A stretch of DNA of 64,000 bases from Paramecium sonneborni. Lineage: Eukaryota; Ciliophora; Oligohymenophorea; Peniculida; Parameciidae. The position numbers and the translations under genes are program-made. The stretch's first letter is position 1; each line of letters begins with the position of its first letter. This document shows, in pieces, positions 63,205 through 64,000 of the stretch. Under the pieces are notes generated by a model, which was not told the DNA's origin, made no database searches, and saw nothing but the letters and a program-made list of their open reading frames with translations. Where the stretch lies: NCBI GenBank assembly GCA_905182985.1, contig CAJJDN010000056.1, positions 491,908-555,907 of the forward strand, read 5' to 3'.

Positions 63205-64000
63205 AATAATTTTGAGATTGGAGGTCCAAATCTAAAAACTATCATTAATCTTTTTGAGAATATTTATGTTATTAAATAAAATTCCTCTTTTGCAGAGAAA
63301 TAAGAAGGAATCAATATAGGAGTTTCTTTAGGTCAGAAATAAAGTACAATTAGCTACAATATTGGATACTAATGGAATATGAGTAAATATTGATACTAAT
63401 AATATCTCATTGGGACTTAGAAAAATAAAATGAAGAATTTGAGAAATAGAATATAAAAAATAAAATAATTGAATCACTAAAATTGAAAAATTATTTATTT
63501 GAAGGAAATTCTATTTGTAAATAAATAGATATGATTTATTACTAATGAATAAAATTAAGAGATTGATTTATTTAAAACCAATATATTGGGGCAACTTGAA
63601 ATTATAAAAACAAAGAACGAGATTGATACAATTGAAATAGAGTCAAAATTTAAATAAATTTGTGATGAAGCTTGCAATTTTATTGAATAATCGATAAAGA
63701 ATTAAGAATAAGATATAGTTTAATAAATTTATGAACTATGTCTAACTATTATAGGCAATGCTCATTTAATAGTGATGGAATTTACATAATAACATTCTAA
63801 GACATTTGAAGAATTATTTGAATAATATGGAAATTGTTAAAAGACATATAATTGAAGATACAATTAATGAACAGCGTAAATGAAGTAATTCAAAAAGCTT
63901 AAACTTGTAGATCCTAAATATAACTTCCTTTAGGTGACCGTGTTAAATAATGCTATAATTGCGGTTTGATTTGGGTTAATTTAAATAATTGCCCATATGT
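63205..64000 (+). pseudogene. Probable C-terminal part of the GTPase, interrupted, running to a zinc ribbon
   Basis: Protein-like sequence continues without a clean frame. EIGGPNLKTIINLFENIYVI follows the TGA at 63202-63204 in the same frame. ESLKLKNYLFEGNSICKQID is reached if a 38-nt GT..AG segment is removed, and IDLFKTNILGQLEIIKTK to EFTQQHSKTFEELFEQYGNC if a 43-nt one is. From about 63865 another frame reads NSVNEVIQKAQTCRSQIQLP, then LGDRVKQCYNCGLIWVNLNN and CPY at the window edge. That CxxCGxxW pattern is a zinc ribbon, fitting the C-terminus of such GTPases. Either several unusually long introns are present, or this end carries a nonsense codon and indels. I cannot decide. Confidence 0.5.

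Noticed and set aside
1..64000. Genuine use of TGA as tryptophan or arginine, given the many TGAs at Trp and Arg positions
   Set aside because: The intact genes end at TGA at sensible C-termini and use TGG and AGA/CGA normally; the internal TGAs occur in genes that also have frameshifts.

Overview
Organism and code. The window is ciliate nuclear DNA, almost certainly Paramecium. TAA and TAG must be read as glutamine and only TGA as stop: a 4.4 kb frame, two seven-blade WD40 genes and a GTPase of about 1,900 residues are open only this way. The genes carry spliceosomal introns of 20-25 nt (GT...AG) that restore frame exactly, and the protein families (CGD/CDDGN cysteine repeats, tandem WD40 paralogues, MORN, vWA) are typical of Paramecium. 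Reading with the standard code gives only fragments. I saw no tRNA, rRNA, CRISPR array or bacterial-type signal.

Layout. Region 1-13.8 kb is gene-dense and intact. It holds the 3' part of a cysteine-rich multi-pass membrane protein (2-4423 +), a ciliate-type two-TM protein (5384-6817 -), a few small ORFs, and two paralogous B-box-like/WD40 genes (9235-10792 + and 12183-13768 +) with a poorly understood 1.4 kb spacer. Region 13.8-55 kb is AT-rich and gene-poor. Nearly everything recognisable in it is broken: a second WD40 family (14.0-15.0), a MORN gene (18.3-20.0 -), an MFS transporter (43.1-44.3 -), a cyclic-nucleotide/voltage-type K+ channel with a GYGD filter (45.6-46.7 -), two protein kinases (50.3-51.0 and 52.9-54.1 +) and several unrecognised coding remnants. 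Region 55.6-64 kb holds a recently decayed vWA gene and a very large GBP/VLIG-like GTPase with a zinc cluster and a vWA domain, which runs towards the window end.

Assembly and germline signals. There are four N gaps (20934-20967, 36697-36998, 48524, 51618-52041). The contig ends either side of the first gap are the same sequence (20051-20933 and 20968-22010), except that the second copy carries an extra 160 bp segment bounded by TA (21505-21664). This is the signature of an internal eliminated sequence present in one molecule and precisely excised in the other. The single N at 48524 separates two copies of the same 1,219 bp that look identical. With the pseudogene-rich core, this suggests a germline (micronuclear) assembly, or one mixing germline and somatic molecules, with 13.8-55 kb a candidate germline-limited block.

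Limits. Translations, junctions and identities were made by eye. Many weak frames are open simply because TGA is the only stop, so small ORFs in AT-rich DNA get low confidence.
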